Assembly: GCF_910592395.1 (NCBI RefSeq)
Contig: NC_088322.1
Coordinates: 12,893,431 to 12,957,430, forward strand
Reading direction: 5' to 3'
Length of the DNA: 64,000 nt
Source of the DNA: Lineus longissimus
Lineage: Eukaryota > Nemertea > Pilidiophora > Heteronemertea > Lineidae
Numbering within the stretch: the first letter of the stretch is position 1; every line of letters starts with the position of its first letter. Under the pieces are notes generated by a model, which was given only the letters and a program-made list of their open reading frames with translations, had not been told where the DNA came from and searched no databases. This document shows positions 1 to 10,246 of this stretch, piece by piece. Position numbers and translations under genes: made by a program.

Positions 1-2622
1 TTTTCAAATACATTGGCATTATGATGCTGCCAGCGTTTCTCCTGCGTTGCGCACGATTCACTCTCAGATTACAATATGGCGGATTTCGATTTTGACGGCT
101 TGAATTTGATGTTCGCACGGAGATTGGACTTTATTAGTGCTTCTCAAGGAACAAAAAACCTACTGAAAGATTGTGATAATGAGTCATTTATGTGTTACTG
201 AAAGACCCCCCCCCAAAAAATACTGAAAAAGTGACAAATTCAGGGGGAAAATACTGAAAGGGGTATTTAGGGGTTGGCAGCTTTGAGATAGGGTCATCCC
301 TCTGTCAGGATACTGATGTTTTACCCAATCCCAATAAAACCATCAAGATGTTGATGTTTATCGATCATTCACTGGCAGACGATAAAAACTCTTGTTTAAA
401 AAGACAGAATTGATATTTATTCTGTTGACAATCTACGTCATACAATTACATACAATATAAAGTACAATTTACAATAATTTAATGATATCATTTTGAATAT
501 TTTGTACATTTATTTGTAATATATAAATATGTTGGTTAATTCTTTATAAAATAGTACAGATTGCAACAACTGGTATTAAAGTACGACATATGTCTGCTTA
601 ACTGTCTTTCGTTGAAGTCAACCCAAAGCAAATTCGTACACCCAAGCCAAATACGCAGTTCATGGATTTCAGTTTTATGTAACACTATTGAATTTTCATC
701 GGAGGTATGGATTACATATAGAGTGGTTTCACGTGACGTCATCACTTGCTATGATGTAGGGACAGACACAGGAAAGCAGGCCCAATTGACCGAGGCCAGC
801 ATTTTATTCTGAGTGACAGAACACAAAGATCCACGGCTTTTAATCTCATCTGACCCTCGAATACTCATACGTTGTGTTGTGCAGTTGTAGTTGCTTGAAA
901 ACCACGCCGCTTTATCCTGACATACATTCCTGTTTTTTTGCCTCACGATCGCACTTGTCCCCTAACGCATGGTGATGAAACCTGTTTCTTTAAATACTCA
1001 TTGACAAGCATGATGAGCGAGGTGGCGAGAAAGCAAAATAAATATGACCACTCTGTGCCCGCAGTCTTGTACAATAGGTCTCGTCCAAGTTACTTGTGTA
1101 CGGCGTTTGTGTTCACGTAAAATATTGATGCTTACAACACCAACAGAACGCTGATACAACACTTAGCTATTACACAGATAACGAATAGACCGCCGTTGAT
1201 GAAGTTGGCTTGCATCTTATGTGAAACGCAGAAATTGACGAAGATTAGTCAGATAGTCCAAGAAAGTCGTGCACAACACCACAGTCCGAACAGCCAAACG
1301 ATAGTCCAAAATATGTCATGCAGGTACCTTCACTAAACTGCGCTCCGAAAAGCTGAATGAAAGTTAAGTTTTCTAAACCTTTATCAGATGGCAATACTGC
1401 ATTCCCATTCTCCATCTAGCTTTTGGCCAGACAAGTGGATGCTCATGATAGGCATGTTTCCCTGATGGGTTCTAAAACAAGAAACACGAATGAAGGACGT
1501 TAATGAGTTAACCTGGATCCTTACAATAGCGACCTGCCAAGGTTCTCGTTTTCCTCAAGTTAAAGGTAAACTTGAACGATACACAAGGAACTCAGGTAGT
1601 TCGTAAACAGATATGTAAACAGAGGTGTTACGGCCGTACACGTGTTCTAGGAAGGTCGCCATTGTAGGGGTCCGAGTCCGCTCAATAACAGCCATTGATT
1701 CGTGTTTCTTGTGTTATTGTGTATACCACATCAAAAAAAGGAGCCCATAACACAATACCTACACACACAGGCTTGAGCATTCATAACCCCTCGCACCTCT
1801 GACAAATCACGTCTGCTGCCACAGCGGGAGCGCTAAGAACTATGTACACTCAGAAGCATTGCACTTGCTCTAGCGACTTAGTCGCATACTATCCTTCGAC
1901 TTTTACTGAAGACAAATCCTATTTCATATCGTAGTTGGGTGAGAGATGGAACGTCTCATGCCCGGTCCCCTTTACAGTAAATACATAACCTGGTATCCAG
2001 CATTATCACACCAAAGTTTACTTAGTAACTCGGTTTATACCCGATCTACTCAGTATAAGATGGCAGGACGAAAAAAGTAGATCGATCGTGGTATACATCT
2101 AACTCCTCTAGACCATGTCGACTACCATTGTCCCTTTTTTGTCTTGCGAGGTGCATGCAGGCATGCATGTTTTGTCCCAAACTAGCTGATGTATTCTCTG
2201 GTACGAATCCGCTATGGTTCTTTGCTCCGCATACGTTAATACGAACCGTAATTATGATTTTCAACAATGGGATAGGCGTTCGCATTCGAGTTTCGGGTGC
2301 TCTGCGATATATTTTATTACGTTTACAGCCTTTTGGAGCAGTACGAATTGTCAAGATGTTATCTTACAATCCTCAGATAAGCAACATTAATCAGTTGTGT
2401 GATCGTCCAGTCACGAAAGAAAAAAAGAGTACAACATTTTGCTGAGATGCTTTTGGAAACTAAACAGTTCGCCTACATAATGTATTTTTCTAATCAGCTT
2501 AAAATTGACTGAAAAATGACGAGTTTATAACTTTTTAGTTTGACCATTGTTAGTCATATCGCACGCTCTTGTCCGCCCATTGTCCGAGAGCTGATACCCC
2601 ATTGTAATGCTCGACTATCTGT
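1..2622. other. Unannotated DNA downstream of the receptor
   Basis: No recognised gene. A 41-codon ORF on the plus strand (76-201, starting MADFDFDGL) has a good start context, but runs into a degenerate stretch where ATACTGAAA-like units recur around C and A runs (about 195-265), so it looks like an old repeat. ORFs on both strands at 2046-2445 overlap each other and match nothing. Confidence 0.5.
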
Positions 2623-2770
2623 TCAGGGATTAGGCTCACGGAACAATAGGCCCAATCTTGGGAACACCTGAATTGTTCGAATTTGGTGCTCGGGGCTTGT
2701 ACACGTGATTTTCCTTATCGACAATTGAAGTGGACCGACCTGAGCCGGCCTTATTAATTCCTGGTGAGAA
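2623..2770 (-). CDS. Candidate shared C-terminal exon of the receptor (tentative)
   Basis: The acceptor AATGCTTTCAG (AG at 2771-2772) is followed by one base and then 48 open codons to TGA, the phase needed after either AG| of exon A or AT| of exon B. The peptide begins SHQELIRPAQ and ends LLFREPNP. A second frame over the same DNA is also open and looks more like a soluble tail (RSTSIVDKENHVYK), but would need phase 0 from this acceptor. A possible polyadenylation signal (AATAAA on the minus strand) lies near 2312. It is one of several weak acceptors in the region and has no family match. Confidence 0.2.
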
Positions 2771-3329
2771 CTGAAAGCATTGGTTTGGCGGGAACCATGG
2801 CACCAGTAACCGGCGTTTACTCGACACAAGACGGCTTCAGGCTACGACAGTCATTCCATGAGGGTCCTCTCGAAAGTAGATCTCATGTCTGCTCATTCCA
2901 GCCCAAACACAGAATCCTCTAGATCCTCCAAGTTCGTGCAAATTGTGAAGTGCTGACCTGATACATCCTTCTAACCTTATGATTCTGAAATAATGGCAGA
3001 TACCATGACGACCTAACGAAATCTCGCCATCATTGTCTCTTACACTGTAGCATAAAATGCATTATCCACGAACAGGCGTTTTGTTAAAATTGCGTCTGTG
3101 TGCTCATGGGCCCATCCTAAGAGAAAGAAAAGAAGACGATTTATATCATACCAACAGGCCAAGAAAATATACAAAAGCAACAGTATTTCTTTCCATTAAG
3201 TATAAGGCTACGGTTCAAAACCGTCAGCACTCTTCGAATTGGGTAAAAGCCATACCGTCATAGAAAAGGTCAGAAAACTACTTTGGAAAATGAATAAAAA
3301 ATAAGACTCACGCTATTCGAGAGCTGCAC

Positions 3330-3646
3330 TTACATTTCACCGTTGTCTGTTGCCTTCGAGTATTTCTGGTTCATGTTCTTCATAGGTATAGAGTTCGTAT
3401 ACTGAGTACGGTCTCGGGGACTGGAGTCGTTCAGTGTCGCTGTGTCGGGGTGGGCGACAGACGCGCCAATCTTAGTGGACGAGGTACGGTACTCGGAGGT
3501 GAAGTAACTTGCACTGGCAGTGGTCGGGCTGGGCCTGTAGCGTGCTTTCACCTGCTGGCAGATGTTATCGTTGAACAGTAGAAAAATCCAGGGATTTGTC
3601 ATACTGTTTAGGCTGGCCAATAACACAGTTATGGTCATGAAGTCGG
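3330..3646 (-). CDS. Receptor alternative TM7 exon B (long tail)
   Basis: It begins CC GAC TTC ATG after a good acceptor, again completing an alanine codon in phase 1. TM7 reads FMTITVLLASLNSMTNPWIF, 19 of 24 residues identical to exon A. It is followed by FNDNICQQVKARY, which looks like a normal helix 8 with a Cys that could be palmitoylated, then a Ser/Thr-rich tail (TTASASYFTS, TSSTK, NDSSPRD) suited to kinase and arrestin regulation. Read to TAA (3332-3330) the receptor is 447 residues, ordinary for this family. The end is GAA AT|GTAAGTG, a strong phase-2 donor that contains the stop, so this exon too may be internal. Which isoform is the main form cannot be told from sequence; B has the more typical tail. 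Confidence 0.9.
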
Positions 3647-4258
3647 CTGCAATGGGAAAGGATTGGAGAATGCATTTAATAAAAATGACAATTGTCCATG
3701 GACCATAAAAAAGAGCTTTTTCACATGGGGAAATGATATAACTATGGTTTCTTTGCATTTCTTTGAAAGGGGAGTGATGTTTCGATCATCGCTATAAAGT
3801 AAGTGTGATGCTGTCTGTAAAAACATTCTGCCGGTCGTGATTCCCATGGCAGTCTGGTGCGGTCCTCGTTATGAGGAAGTTGGTCTCGAGATTAGGGTGA
3901 TCACAGGCCTTTTGGAAGCCCTGGGGTAAATCTTAAGAGTGTGGATTAGGGACTAGCAGTAACCAACAAGCATAACAAGGAAGGGGTGGGTGAGGGGTCA
4001 ACTTATCAAAAAGGTAAACACATCAAGTATATACAAGAATTTCTTTAATCTGAAACAAAACAAATTAGTGTTAGTGCGGCAGGCAAGATACTCAGTAAAG
4101 AATTCAACAGTTAGATAAATATCTTGACAGAAGGCTCCGGTGCATTCTTACATACATAACGGGAGTCATATAACCTCTAGTGAAGACATCGAAAGTTAGT
4201 GACAGACCTGGATATAGAAAATGCATTTCTGGACATGCGCAAACATAACCTAGATTAC
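3647..4258 (-). other. Spacer intron between TM7 exons A and B
   Basis: About 612 bp lie between the possible donor of exon A and the acceptor of exon B (CCTTTCCCATTGCAG, AG at 3647-3648). It has no room for another TM1-6 exon, so exon B must share the same upstream exon as exon A. Joining A to B directly would shift the frame: B would be read out of phase and stop after 27 codons. Confidence 0.75.
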
Positions 4259-4415
4259 CTTTTCTGGTCTATATGGTGCATATTGCCGCAAGTAGTTGAG
4301 AAAATGTTTGGGGATGACGGTTTTCTTGTTGATGTCTTAGCAAATGCTAGGAATATCCACGGGTTTGTGCAGCTATTAAGACTTCCCAAGAGTACGGAGA
4401 TGGTCATAAAATAGG
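4255..4415 (-). CDS. Receptor alternative TM7 exon A (short tail)
   Basis: After the acceptor TTTCTTTCTTCTTGCACAG the exon begins CC TAT TTT ATG. The G left by the previous exon plus CC makes an alanine codon, so the frame continues. It encodes TM7 with FMTISVLLGSLNSCTNPWIF, matching the family LLGSLNSCCNPWIY signature with NPxxF in place of NPxxY. The tail is short, with KTSTRKPSSP and one Cys (TTCGN), and has no clear amphipathic helix 8. Read through to TAA (4257-4255), the receptor would be 395 residues. The end reads CAG AAA AG|GTAATC, so the TAA may be part of a phase-2 donor (GT at 4258-4257) and the exon internal. No AATAAA is evident just downstream. It is the proximal of two TM7 exons; exon B lies about 0.6 kb further along. 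Confidence 0.85.
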
Positions 4416-7053
4416 CTGTGCAAGAAGAAAGAAAGAGAGAACTTGTCAAATGATAGATTTGTTAGTCATTTTGTAAATTTACATTGTAACGTTTGGACTT
4501 TTGGTGCAAGTTGATGAAGGTATGCGATGCGACAGAAATCTTCAACAACTGTTTCTGGACACATTTGGTTAATATCTATATTGCCCTCTACAGACTGAGG
4601 AACCCGACAGCTGTTCTTATTACGAGACTGTCTGTCCCTCCATGATCTATGTATCATTGCGTGCATGTGTGCATTGTCTTGTTAATGTTTTGACCATTGT
4701 TCTGGTTAGGATAGTGAAAAAACGCAGGGAAACATGAAGATGCCCACTCCAGATACTTTGTATTTTCTTGAGGATACTACTGAGTAGTAGCTGAGGTACT
4801 ATCAAATGTGAAGTCATGATCTAACTGTAGCTGGCAACATTTATCAAATTTTGTTGCAAAACGACGCCCGTGTGAAGTGTGAATTGGTCATGCAATGGTG
4901 AAGCATCGGTAGATTTACTCAGGCACAAGCAGAGCCTGGAACCGAAGAGGTTATGGTCAGTCTGGGTGATACACTGCATCAATCAGGTTCAGAATAGGTA
5001 CAGTTGAGGCAATGTTAAACAAAGAACAAAGAATATCGAAGAACATTACTGGTGACGACCAGTTCAGAACTATATACTAGGTACTCGTGAGACCAAGATT
5101 TAACTCTTTACAGCTCAAAAGGCTCGACATACATGAATTGCACCTGAATCGATTCAACATTGCTGCAAGCTTCTCGGGTTGGTTATCGTAAAGTCGAATA
5201 TGGACGCACGTTAAAGTCACCCCAGTTTATAATTAATGCTATCATGCTTAGTAGGTATCATCATGTGTGAGTGTGTTCCACTGCATTGTGGCGATTCTGA
5301 TAGAGGAGGGGAATAAGGCAGAAACTGCCTTGCATATTGCTTCAGATATAAAAGTAAAAAATAACCCAAGACCAAGGAATGGATACCGACCGACTGTGAA
5401 TAATAAAAGACGCATCCCAAGGACTGAAAAGAGTCTATATCCCCGGTACCCAATATCAAGTGAGTTTGACTTCCGGTTCTTCTGCAAGCTTATGCAAGTA
5501 GCTCTAATTGTATGACATTTATGCACAATTTGCCAAATCTACTCTCAGGGGTCGATTCTTGTATTATAGTATTCGATACAAACATTATCTATTCACAAAA
5601 TAAAAACATCGATTAAATTAACACATCTTGGACAAGTGTATACTCATGAAAGTCAATCTTAATAATCGACATGCACTCCATAGTCTGATTAGAGAGTATT
5701 AATTGGAACAGGTTGGCAAGGCCGTGTTACTGCCGAGAAGAAAAGAGTGGATGATTGTGAGTAATAATGTGGAAAGTACAAAATGCATTAGGGTGGCAAA
5801 TAAGATGCATCTTCCTCTTAATACGAGCCGTGAAAATCAGTATCTGGAACAAATTCCGTGGAATGAATATTGAAAGAAGGCGGAACATAATCACAAAATA
5901 AGAATGACCCACTCCCAAATTCATCATGCCCACCCATGCTAAATTCGGTAAACAATTATAAACCGTTTTCATGAACGTGCTACTTTGTCAGCAATAGAAT
6001 GAGATGCCCGAGAGGTTTAAGACAGCTTATTTACAACCCCTAAACTATACCTGCTATACTTGTGTTGTTTTGGCTTAATTGATGACCCGAGTCATCTGTG
6101 GAAGATGTGCTTTCGCCTGAGGAAAGTAACATGATATTGTTGGAGGGAAGGAGAGTGACTACAAAGGAGGTTGTGATTACACATGGCGAAGATTGCTCAT
6201 GTCGGCCATTTTGGACATCTCGTAACCAATCAGCGAAGTGTGCATGCGTGCACGTTGCGAAAGGTTGAAAGAATATCAACAATGTTAGGGAAAAACAAAG
6301 GCTACTATAACCATAAAAAAAGGCATAACTTAATCATAGTTTGCAGACTGAGTATGATATGTATCATTTTTGTCTGATACATAATTAATGTTCGGTGTGG
6401 TTTTTTTTCCGTGTATGATATTATCAAGATGGCGTAAAAGTACATATTGGTTTAGGATTGGCACGATAAAGATAAGGTTAGCTAGCATGTTAGGGTACGT
6501 TCTTTATGATAGTCCTAGCATGGCAAAAAATATTTTATCGTAGTGGTCATTGTTTTAGTCTTGTTACATATTGTGCCGTCAGTTCAAGGTGTCACGTTTG
6601 CTGTAAACACTGTAAGTTGTATAAAAAGTTCTTGCATATTTATGAACAAGTGACACCAGTGGTAACTTCATGTGCTCTTTCAAGACATGTGATGGAGGGA
6701 GAAGTGGTACCTAGGCATATGCAACGTAATCCAGTTCACAAACGGACATCGATTTCAAATACATGATTCCATTATAAAGTGTGTTCATCCGCTGCGGTCA
6801 GCGAAATATACTCGATATTAGCGGTTAATCATTTGGTTGAAAGGTAATGCTGGTGCATCCCGGGTGCTTTCTATAAACCGTCTGCTTTCCAACAATAGCC
6901 TCGGTGGGCAATTTGAGTTGGCAATTACATGCTTGCGCCAATTGCAATTTTCCTGCTTTGGCGACCGCAGCGCCAAATCAACCAATTGGAATTAGGTCAA
7001 AAATATCAAAACTAAAATATAATGAATGGTGTCGGTTTTCTTCTTATACTTAC
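4416..7053 (-). other. Receptor intron between the TM1-6 exon and TM7 exon A
   Basis: The intron starts with a consensus donor (GTAAGTATAAG, GT at 7052-7053) and ends with a long pyrimidine tract and CACAG, AG at 4416-4417. It is about 2.6 kb. I looked for a further TM7 copy by searching for the NPW codons on the minus strand and saw none. The ORFs inside it look random on both strands. Confidence 0.8.
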
Positions 7054-8080
7054 CGCTATATAGAGGGGCGGGGTCCCAGGCCCAATACATCTGTGATACA
7101 AAGAAGGGAGACCAGCATATTTGGTAACACAGAATGACGGCCATTGTAAGTTTAATCGTCTTCATTTTAGCGTTAGAGATGCCCCGGCTATGGGCCCGGG
7201 GAGCTGATTCGTTCTTCCTCAGGAGTTTCTCCTCATACTGCATGGTTAGTCCCTTCGTGGCCTCCTTACTCAGAATGTGTGGCGTATTGGGCCGTGCGGA
7301 AGGGCTAGGCGTTTCCCGGGCTCCCATACTGTGCCACACGATACAACATATCCGTCCATAGCTGAATATAAGTACTAAAAGCGGTAAGAAATAGACCAGC
7401 ATGAGAAAAACAGTTACATATGCCTGTATGTAGTCAGGATCGTGTTCATCCATCCAACAGTCGTACACAGGGCACGTCATATTGGCTTTAACTTCTTGTA
7501 TTGAGAACATTATTGGCTGAGGTACAGAGAATACTAAGGATAGGAGCCAAGCTGCCCCAACCATTAGGGCTATCCGTCGCTGCGACCACGTGTGTGTGGT
7601 GAGTGGGTACACAATTGCCGTATAACGGTCCAGCGCCGTCGCAACCAGGACGTAACTAGAAGCGTACATCGCGACGACCTGTACATACTTGACAAACCTA
7701 CAGAGGAAGTCTCCACCCTGAAATCTGTAGGTCACATCCCAAGCCATTTGAGGCAGAACGTTAAAGAAAGCTACAAACAAGTCTGCTAAGCTAAGGTGCA
7801 TTATAAACATATGCATTCTCGATAACTTCTTTTTCCGCAGTGCTAACACGAGTAAAACGATCGAGTTCCCGGCGAATGCCAAAATGAATATTATCGCTGT
7901 GACACTAATCTCGATTTTTACCAAGTTTTCGTCTCTGGGATACGGTTCTTTGCATGTTCCATTCCCATCCAAGGCATCCTCCGATGTGTTCACTGATATG
8001 TTAAGAGGCAGATTAGAGTCCACATACCTAATGTGTGTATCCATAGGTATGGGAAACGGTGTTGGGCGAACAGTCACCAT
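7054..8080 (-). CDS. Vasopressin/oxytocin-type GPCR, exon encoding N-terminus and TM1-TM6
   Basis: This exon encodes residues 1-342 of a class A plasma-membrane receptor for a vasotocin-like neuropeptide. The N-terminus carries NxS/T glycosylation sites at N27, N31 and N40, and N200 lies in extracellular loop 2. Visible landmarks are GNSIVLL in TM1 (about 71), LSLADLF in TM2 with D100, the family stretch LPQMAWDVTYRF (109-120), C127 at the top of TM3, DRY at 151-153, W178 in TM4, DCW (207-209) in loop 2, P233 in TM5 and CWSPFF (322-327) in TM6, then WDP (335-337). Loop 3 is about 50 residues. The ATG is the first Met after an in-frame TAA 16 codons upstream. The exon ends AGC G|GTAAGT, phase 1, at the TM6/TM7 intron position known in vertebrate V1a and oxytocin receptor genes. 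Some segments (YASSYVLV, AIVYPL, the TM5 region) also resemble neuropeptide S/CCAP receptors, a sister group. The TM2-loop 1 stretch and WDP favour the vasopressin/oxytocin side. Confidence 0.93.
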
Positions 8081-8260
8081 AATTAATCCACTTATTACGA
8101 TATGATTAATTTTAAAACAAACTAATTATAATCCGTTCTGTAAAAGTTACAGTCGAATCACTCAAATCATTTTTATTCATTTAGCCACAATTTCTTAATG
8201 ACGACACTATCAATTCGTAATCCATGTTCTGTTTCGCCTTCGTTGGACACCCCGAAATAT
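8081..8260 (-). other. Probable 5' leader of the receptor exon, with an upstream 3' splice site
   Basis: Just upstream of the leader the minus strand reads TTCTGTTTGTCTTTACAG, a strong acceptor with AG at 8261-8262, so an untranslated first exon probably lies further upstream. A second, weaker acceptor (AACTTTTACAG) sits closer to the start codon. If the longer leader is used it contains a short upstream ORF, ATG GAT TAC through TAA, of 14 codons, which could dampen translation. The splice use is inference from motifs only. Confidence 0.5.
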
Positions 8261-8261
8261 C

Positions 8262-9470
8262 TGTAAAGACAAACAGAAGAAAATGTTAAGATATTTCACT
8301 GGTTAAATAGTTAGTTATTCTCATCCTAATGTACTTAAAAACATACAAACAATTACAATGAATAAGCGCTTTAATGAGAAACAGTGCATCTCTGAAAAAG
8401 GAGTATTATGTCTGCAGTGGGCGATCAAAATGGTGGGCATGCCTATCTGTTGAAAGCATATCCTAAATGGTTCCTCTTCTGAACAAGTGGGGAAATTGCT
8501 TTTACTCTAGACTGACTAATAATTTCTGGTTTGTGGCATGTCTGTTCAGACTTGGAGCGTCGAGCCTTCATCGGTGGTCACTGATAAGTCACAGTTGAAC
8601 ATAATATTGACCTTTCTGGGCAAGTAGGTGAAGTTACGTGACTTGCACTGATCTAGCAGATAAGGTTATAAGTAAAGATCACAGTACAATATTCCAATTT
8701 TTATAATTAAACGCATCAAACTTTTATTACGCTACGCAACTGGTATGTCTGATGTGTCTACAAACACACGTTGACGCTATCATAATGTATGTTTTTTTAT
8801 TGAATTATTCTGTTCATCCAATGATATAGCGAGAATTGTTGAGATGCCAATAGTCTCAGTCGGCTACTCCGGTGTACAAAAGAATACAAAATCTCAAACA
8901 GGCACAAGACAGCTCTCTCAAGCGAGAGAGTAGAAATGAGAAATCAATTTGAGACTTCGGAGGCGTGAAGATTCCGACACCGATTGATGTTTGTAACAAA
9001 TGTATCTCTTCGTAGCAGAATATGACTGTTGAACACTGGGGCTAGACCCGTCTCTTTTTCTCCATGACTGACTGGAACCGACACAATCAAGTCAGATTTG
9101 CACACAATCAACCGTCTAATTTCTGTCCTTGCCGATGTTCCTCTCAACCAACATCGAAACGATGTCGAATGCATGTCCCAGATTGTGGTATCAAGTCTGA
9201 TTCTTGATATTAAATTGAGACTCTACACAGTGAGTAGGCATGTGCGCATTATAGCTTACTACTGTGAAAATAAAGACCTTCTATCGCCACTTGCCAGATC
9301 AAATATACTGGATGCTTGACCTTCCCCCATCTGTTTTTGTGTCAACGGAGGAAGTCCAAAGTCAACAATTACTCTTTCTCCGATTGTGATTTATTTCCGA
9401 AGAGCAACTTTGGTCATTGGTCATGACTAAAGAGTAGCAACTTTCACGTTCATGCACTAGTTTAAGTCCA
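8262..9470. other. Unannotated DNA upstream of the receptor
   Basis: It probably contains the receptor's first untranslated exon and promoter, given the acceptor at 8261-8262, but I could not place either. ORFs near 8944-9319 overlap antisense to one another and show no family features. Confidence 0.4.
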
Positions 9471-9566
9471 CTAGTTAATTAATCAGGAAACGGTCCGGGT
9501 GCTGTCGCATTAACTTATCTCACGCACACTAGACACGGATCATGGCTCTCGGGGTGGGAATATCAC
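9471..9566 (+). repeat. Direct repeat, copy 1 (period 320 bp)
   Basis: Starts CTAGTTAATT and includes CGGTCCG, a TCGCATTAACT block, CTCACG.ACACT and GGGA.TATCAC. It pairs with 9791-9890 in the same order with substitutions and small indels. Probably a diverged dispersed or tandem repeat. Confidence 0.7.
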
Positions 9567-9790
9567 ATATGCATGGGATTTATTCCCAAAGAAATGACTC
9601 ATTTTGTCATTAAAAGCCAGTTGTCAACTCCCCATCGTTTCTGATAAAAGCTACTAAATGCAAAACGCTATAATGCAGCCATATTCATTCTTGAATATGG
9701 GCGGTATGGTCCATGTTTCGCCAAACGCGGACACCTAGCAAACATTCATCAGATATGTACAGAAAAGAGCATGATGACAATTTGGGGCTT

Positions 9791-9890
9791 CTAGTTAATT
9801 CATTGGGACACGGTCCGCTGGTACTATCGCATTAACTAATAATCTCACGGACACTGGACACGAGTCATGTCTCGAGGAAGGGGAGTATCA
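9791..9890 (+). repeat. Direct repeat, copy 2
   Basis: Second copy of the unit at 9471-9566, in the same orientation, about 75-80 percent alike by eye. Confidence 0.7.
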
Positions 9891-10196
9891 CCTGCGATAT
9901 CTAGTGTTTCTAACCCGTAAAGAAACATGCATGTTGCCGGCAGGTGATGGATTTTGGTGAATTCAAGTGGTGATGGGTTTGGCGATGGATTTTGCTGATC
10001 AGCCGGACAAACTCGTTGCCTTTAGATGACTGATAAAGTAGCTTGTAAAGTAGGGCCCGTTTGGCCGGCTGAAATAGTTCTTTACCCAAACGAAATTAGT
10101 GGTAATTTGCTCTGATAAAGAAGTGACACCTATCGATGACTTCGGGAATGTGGCTTACTTGACCTGAGGACTTCCATTAAATTGCAACTGGCCCCC

Positions 10197-10246
<50 letters not shown>
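10197..10246 (+). repeat. (TCA)n microsatellite
   Basis: About 16 perfect TCA units. It creates a run of serines in one plus-strand frame, which is an artefact, not a protein. Confidence 0.97.

Noticed and set aside
5727-5972. Minus-strand hydrophobic ORF inside the receptor intron, considered as a third TM7 copy
   Set aside because: It lacks the SLNS and NPW signatures and has no suitable acceptor before the hydrophobic stretch.
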